From Chelydra serpentina (taxonomy: Eukaryota; Chordata; Testudines; Chelydridae): a stretch of 64,000 bases of DNA. The stretch spans positions 10,478,001-10,542,000 of the forward strand of contig JBAIAC010000018.1 of assembly GCA_037349315.1 (NCBI GenBank), written 5' to 3'. Under the pieces are notes generated by a model. It did not search any database and was not told the origin of the DNA. It saw only the letters and a list, made by a program, of their open reading frames with translations. Shown in pieces: positions 60,105-64,000 of this stretch (position 1 is its first letter; each line of letters starts with the position of its first letter). The position numbers and the translations under genes are program-made.

Positions 60105-60904
60105 GGCCCAGATTCACAAAGGTACTTAGGTACTGGGGTGCTGACTGTCACAATGCTGAACTTTTAGGTGCCTAGATAATCACATAATATGCTGCAATCC
60201 ACGAAGCCTAAATTAGGCACTTAGGCTCCCTGTACAATGAATAGAGAGATGGGCACCTTAGAATGTGATTCTAGGCAGGGAGTCACCTAAGATAGGCAAA
60301 GGGAAATGCTGAGAAGGGGTTTGTGTCCCAAGCTTCACCCCTCTCACAGAGTTAGATGCTTAAGACCAGGCTGCAGGGAGGCACAGATCTCTAGTCATGG
60401 TTCACAAACAGGAACGGCTCTCCTGGAGTCAGGCAGTTTTGGCACCTAAGGTGTTTCTTGTGAGAATGAGCTAGGCAGGTCCAGCAGCTAAGCTTTCTTC
60501 TATGTCTTTCCTACCTGACTCTTCAGGATCCAAACACAGGGGATCCAAACTAGTTGAAGAACCAAAAGAAAGAAAAAGGCCCTGTACCAGGTTTACCTTC
60601 CCCAAGGCAGCTCTAACATTTGGGAGTCTCCAGCTGATCCTTCCTGCAAGGCATTTTCAGGGTAGTCTGTAACTAGGCTCTACCCCAGCCAGGAAGCTAC
60701 CTAAAGAGATTTACTCCCACTCCCAGTCAGCCACCAGTGAGCTAGGCTTTTCCTTTTTCATCTCCTTCCTCCAGGCTTGATACCTACTTCAGGTGTAGCA
60801 GGACAAGGCTGATTGCACCCACAAGTTCTGCTTAACCCCTTCAGGGTCAGTGTGGGGTTGGTATACCCCATCACAGCACCTAAGTACCTTCGTGAGTCTG
60901 GGCC
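60105..60904. mobile_element. 800-bp DNA element with 31-bp terminal inverted repeats
   Basis: The left end starts GGCCCAGATTCACAAAGG and the right end (60874-60904) is its inverted copy, matching in 28 of 31 positions. CACAG occurs at 60101-60105 and 60904-60908, overlapping the edges, so the exact target duplication (3-5 bp) is ambiguous. There is no transposase; the body has 'taggtgcctagat'-type and other non-coding blocks. Superfamily not determined. Confidence 0.7.
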
Positions 60905-61387
60905 ACAGTCACTATGCCACTTCCTCAGGATGGAATTAAAACTTGTTTGTACATGCTTGACTTGCAATTATAATATTAACCAAGAGACTTTACTCTCCTA
61001 CTTCCAACATATACCCTGGACTCCCCCTCAGTGACTAATAGTTTTCACAAGCTGTACAGAAATGTTTTTGTTTTCCTCATGGTGGCTATAATTTGGTCAT
61101 AGTATAGCATTTACATTCTTGAACCATTCCTTTTGCAGGATTTGAACTTCACTGGATCATAATGCTTTTGAGATGCAATGCCGGACATTTCTGTATGTTT
61201 TCTGTGTGAATTTGGGGTAGGAATGGAAGAGGCAACAAAAAGAGTGGGAAATTTTAAAACTGCTGGGTCTGCACCTTCCCCGGTGGGTGAGAGTGGGGAA
61301 GGAAAGATTTTCATTAAGAATTTAATATGGGGTTATTTTTTAATTGTATTATATATTTTTAAAGTGCAGTGAATTCAGTTACCAATG

Positions 61388-61640
61388 CAATTTCAGTAAT
61401 GCCTAGGGGCCCCAGTGGAGATCAGGGATCCATTGCACTAGGCTCTGTACAGACACTTTGTAAGAGACAGTCCCAATCTTGAAGCGCTAGCAGTGTAAAC
61501 AAACAAAAGAAGTGAGGGGGAGAGATACCATCAGATTAAATCACTTACCCAAAGAAGGGCAATAGCAAAACCTGGAATTGGACTCAGGTCTCCTAAGTCT
61601 CAAGGCAGTAATTCAGCCACTGAATTAGCACTATTTCTCA
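61388..61640 (-). repeat. MIR/L2-type SINE relic, nearly full length
   Basis: The tail 'gcctaggggccccagtggag', 'actaggctctgtacagacac' and 'agagacagtcccaatcttga' is followed by 'aaatcacttacccaaagaag' and 'ggactcaggtctcctaagtc', 'caggcagtaattcagccact'-like tRNA-half sequence. Confidence 0.7.
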
Positions 61641-61644
61641 CTCA

Positions 61645-62245
61645 GATGCTTTTAAAACAGAAATCCTATGTTTAGATTGACATGGTTTGGTATCAATCCC
61701 AGGACTCTATTACCACTTCAATGTCTGCGTATTTCCAGCTCATCTCAATCTGGAGTCAGTAGGGTTAGCTGAAGGCCCAAAGGTCTGCTTTCATGCTGCA
61801 ACTTGCAGGTTTGGCACGTAACTCATTTCAGCTGCTGTAGACTTTCAGTCACAGCATGTCCATGTTTCTATCATTTGGATTAATTTTTACTTTTAAAAAA
61901 TGGAAACTGTCTTTCCCCATTACATTTTTTTTCTATCTAAGCAAAAATCAAATCAAATGATTGTTCTTAACAAAATAGAACATTCGCTATCAACATCAAT
62001 TATATGTTTAAACTGTTTGAACAGGCAGGGCTTGACAAGTACATAATATGGGCCTAATCCATCACACCCTCCCACGAGTACTCCTGTTGAAACCAGTGGG
62101 ATGACCATCCACTTGAATAAGAGTTTACAGGTGCTGAGTCCTCTAACGGCATTTGGGTACTGCTTCCCAATATTATGAATATAGGCAGGGTTAGTGCTGA
62201 CTGTTTGCTGGATCAGTTTTTCTAAACATATTAGTATTATCAGTA
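61645..62245. other. Unassigned sequence
   Basis: AT-rich; a CATTGA-type fragment at 62050-62145 ('gggcctaatccatcaca', 'cctgttgaaaccagtgggat'). Nothing coding. Confidence 0.35.
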
Positions 62246-62246
62246 A

Positions 62247-62760
62247 CTCATATTATGATAGCACCTAAGAGTCCAAGTCATGGACCAGGATCCATTGCGT
62301 TTATCACTGTACAAATACAGAACAACAAGAGTTTATAATCTAAGTATAAGACAAGAGATGGATACAGACAGCCAGATAGGGAAGCACAAGGAACCAATCA
62401 GACAATATTGGCCAGCATGGTAGGTACCGGTCTCAGCACGCCAGCAGCCTAACTGTTGTCAAGATTTTTGTAGGAATCATGACCAAGGGGAAAAAAAAAA
62501 AGAAAAAAGGAGGAGTTAAGGCAGGTTTTGAAGGAGGATAACGAAGTAGCTTTAGAGACGTTTACATGGAGTGCCTGCCACATGTGAGGGGCACCATGAG
62601 AGAAAGAAGATGCTTCTCTGACAATTTAACAAGTAGGCTATGGTGGCTGGCAACATCTTGATAGCAAATGAGAGATGATATGTAAGGTGGGGATAGGCCA
62701 TGAAGGGCCTTGAAAGTGATGACAGGTCGCTTGTAACATTGCTCTACAGCCAAAATGCTT
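62247..62760 (-). pseudogene. LINE (L2/CR1-group) 3' end with ORF2 C-terminal remnant
   Basis: Minus-strand translation from 62753 gives VITFKALHGLSPPYISSLI, and further on ASSFSHGAP and KATSLSSFKPAL, the C-terminal end typical of L2/CR1-type reverse-transcriptase proteins. A 3' untranslated region follows ('gtataagacaagagatggat', 'ggaccaggatccattgcg'). The coding part has stops and shifts. It lies 0.3 kb left of the transposase-like frame and is separate from it. Confidence 0.75.
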
Positions 62761-63041
62761 CTGAAATAAATGTAGTCAAACTTTACGAATTCTGGGTCAC
62801 TGAGAATGAAAATGATGCTTAAAATTGTTGATTGGCTCTAATTTTCAAGACATGCTATTGGGTCAGTATATACGACCCTTGACTTGGGAATGGCGGAGGA
62901 TAAGTGAGTTATAAAGGGAAGGGATCTCAATTTAAACCAGAAATGACTAAAATACATCTTTGACTGGATCTATGAATAAATCTATGACTGGGTTTGGACA
63001 GTACTTGCTTTTTAGGCAAAACAATGAATGATGCACTCTGA

Positions 63042-64000
63042 AGCTGGTATTGCGTCATACATGACAAGAGGTGGGCCCCACACATATGCTGCAACACTTG
63101 TGCAACAAATCGCCGCCAGTGGTTGAACAGGAAAAGGAAATCTATGCCTTTTGCAGAGCCAATGATTTGGAGAGAGCCAACAGATCATAGCAGCAATTGT
63201 TACTTCTGCATGGTGCCTCCAGTTGGGAAAGGTGTGTCAAAGAAGAAAAAGTGGACTGTGCATTATCCAAACATTCCATCAGCTATATGCCCAGTACCCC
63301 ATGGAGAAGGACTGCTGGTTCCTGATGCACCAGAATCATTCTCACTTGAGTCAGACGAGGAAGAGGAAGAGGATGAAACTTCTGGTCCTGAACCATCAAT
63401 GTCACAGGACCCACATTTTCTCCCCTCCTCCTCCTCTGAACCACACCTCATAACACACGGTGAACTGAATGACCTTGTCAGGGATTTGGAACTACCCAAG
63501 AGTAAGGCAGAGCTTTTGGGCTCCAGACTACAGCAGTGGAATCTCCTGGAAGGTGATGTTAGGGTTTCCATGTTCCGTGACCGTCAAAAGGATCTTGTCC
63601 CATTCTTCTTCATGGAAGGTGATCTTGTAGCCTGCAATAACATCGATGGTGTGATGGCAGCCCTCAACATCGTTCACGATCCAGATGAGTGGAGACTGTT
63701 CATTGATTCATCGAAGACGAGTCTTAAAGCTGTTTTACTGCATAATGGCAATGTTTTGCCATCAATTCCAGCTGGTCATGCAGTCCATATGAAGGAGACC
63801 TATGATAACATGAAACAACTTTTGAGGTGCATAAACTATGACCAACATCAGTGGCAGCTTTGTGGCGATTTGAAGGTTGTTGCTCTTTTGCTTGGTCTGC
63901 AGACTGGATACACAAAGTACTGCTGTTTTCTCTGCGAATGGGATAGTCGTGCAAGAGATTCCCACTACATCAAGAAAGATTGGCCACTCCGACAGTCATT
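63042..64000 (+). CDS. Transposase-like protein of unnamed family, cut by the window edge
   Basis: One frame is open for 319 codons from just after a TGA (63039-63041) to the window edge. Numbering from 63042: ICCNTC at 15-20, NRKRKSMPF, MIWREP, CYFC at 53-56, KKWTVHYPNIPSAI at 69-82, an acidic stretch at 103-112, LNDLV and LLGSRLQQW, FIDSSKTSLKAVLLHNG with D222, CGDLKV with D276, YCCFLCEWDSRA with cysteines 294, 295 and 298. I recall this block order from uncharacterised, transposon-like proteins of cnidarians, insects and fish. Paired cysteines suggest zinc binding; the two aspartates could belong to an RNase H-like DDE core (inference). Conserved sequence starts before the first ATG (63144), so an upstream exon or truncation is likely. 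The frame has no stop or shift, unlike every other element here. Confidence 0.7.

Noticed and set aside
63263..63571. Serine/glutamate-rich minus-strand frame, and the + frame at 63223-63453
   Set aside because: Both are shadows of the transposase-like reading frame at 63042-64000.

Overview
The window is nuclear DNA of a vertebrate, most likely a hidden-necked (cryptodiran) turtle. Two copies of a tRNA-derived SINE with a CR1-like tail (23142-23315 on +, 38562-38744 on -) match, from memory, the tortoise/turtle pol III SINE. CR1 LINE tails, MIR/L2-type relics and GC-rich hAT-like elements typical of turtle genomes surround them. No complete host protein gene, RNA gene or CRISPR array was found, and almost all open reading frames are short chance frames or translations of repeats. 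The window reads as a gene-poor intergenic region or very large intron.

Layout. 1-5.7 kb is AT-rich with MIR relics. 5.7-7.1 kb holds an LTR-like piece, a GC-rich element ending in a hairpin, and a CR1 relic split by a palindromic, possibly Penelope-like insertion with an 11-bp target duplication. 11.9-14.7 kb is a long decayed CR1 on the minus strand, itself interrupted by a second LINE. 20.5-22.9 kb is a decayed retroelement with two later GC-rich DNA-element insertions. 28.3-30.0 kb is a 1.7-kb hAT-type element with perfect terminal repeats and target duplication, carrying a 174-bp G-rich tandem array. 33.8-36.4 kb has another hAT element, a CR1 tail and a three-element nest of palindromic DNA elements. 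37.6-40.6 kb has a CR1 tail, a SINE and a second Penelope-like copy. 42-57.4 kb is sparse, with MIR/L2 relics, LTR-like pieces and two speculative minus-strand exons (45.5 and 49.5 kb). 60.1-60.9 kb is an 800-bp element with 31-bp terminal inverted repeats. 62.2-62.8 kb is a LINE 3' end.

The only substantial conserved-looking coding sequence lies at the right edge (63042 to beyond 64000, + strand): 319 uninterrupted codons of a cysteine-containing, transposase-like protein family.

The elements do not form a pathway. What the window shows is a layered insertion history, in which boundaries, target duplications and nesting give relative ages. Family names are from memory and pattern reading; no database search was possible.
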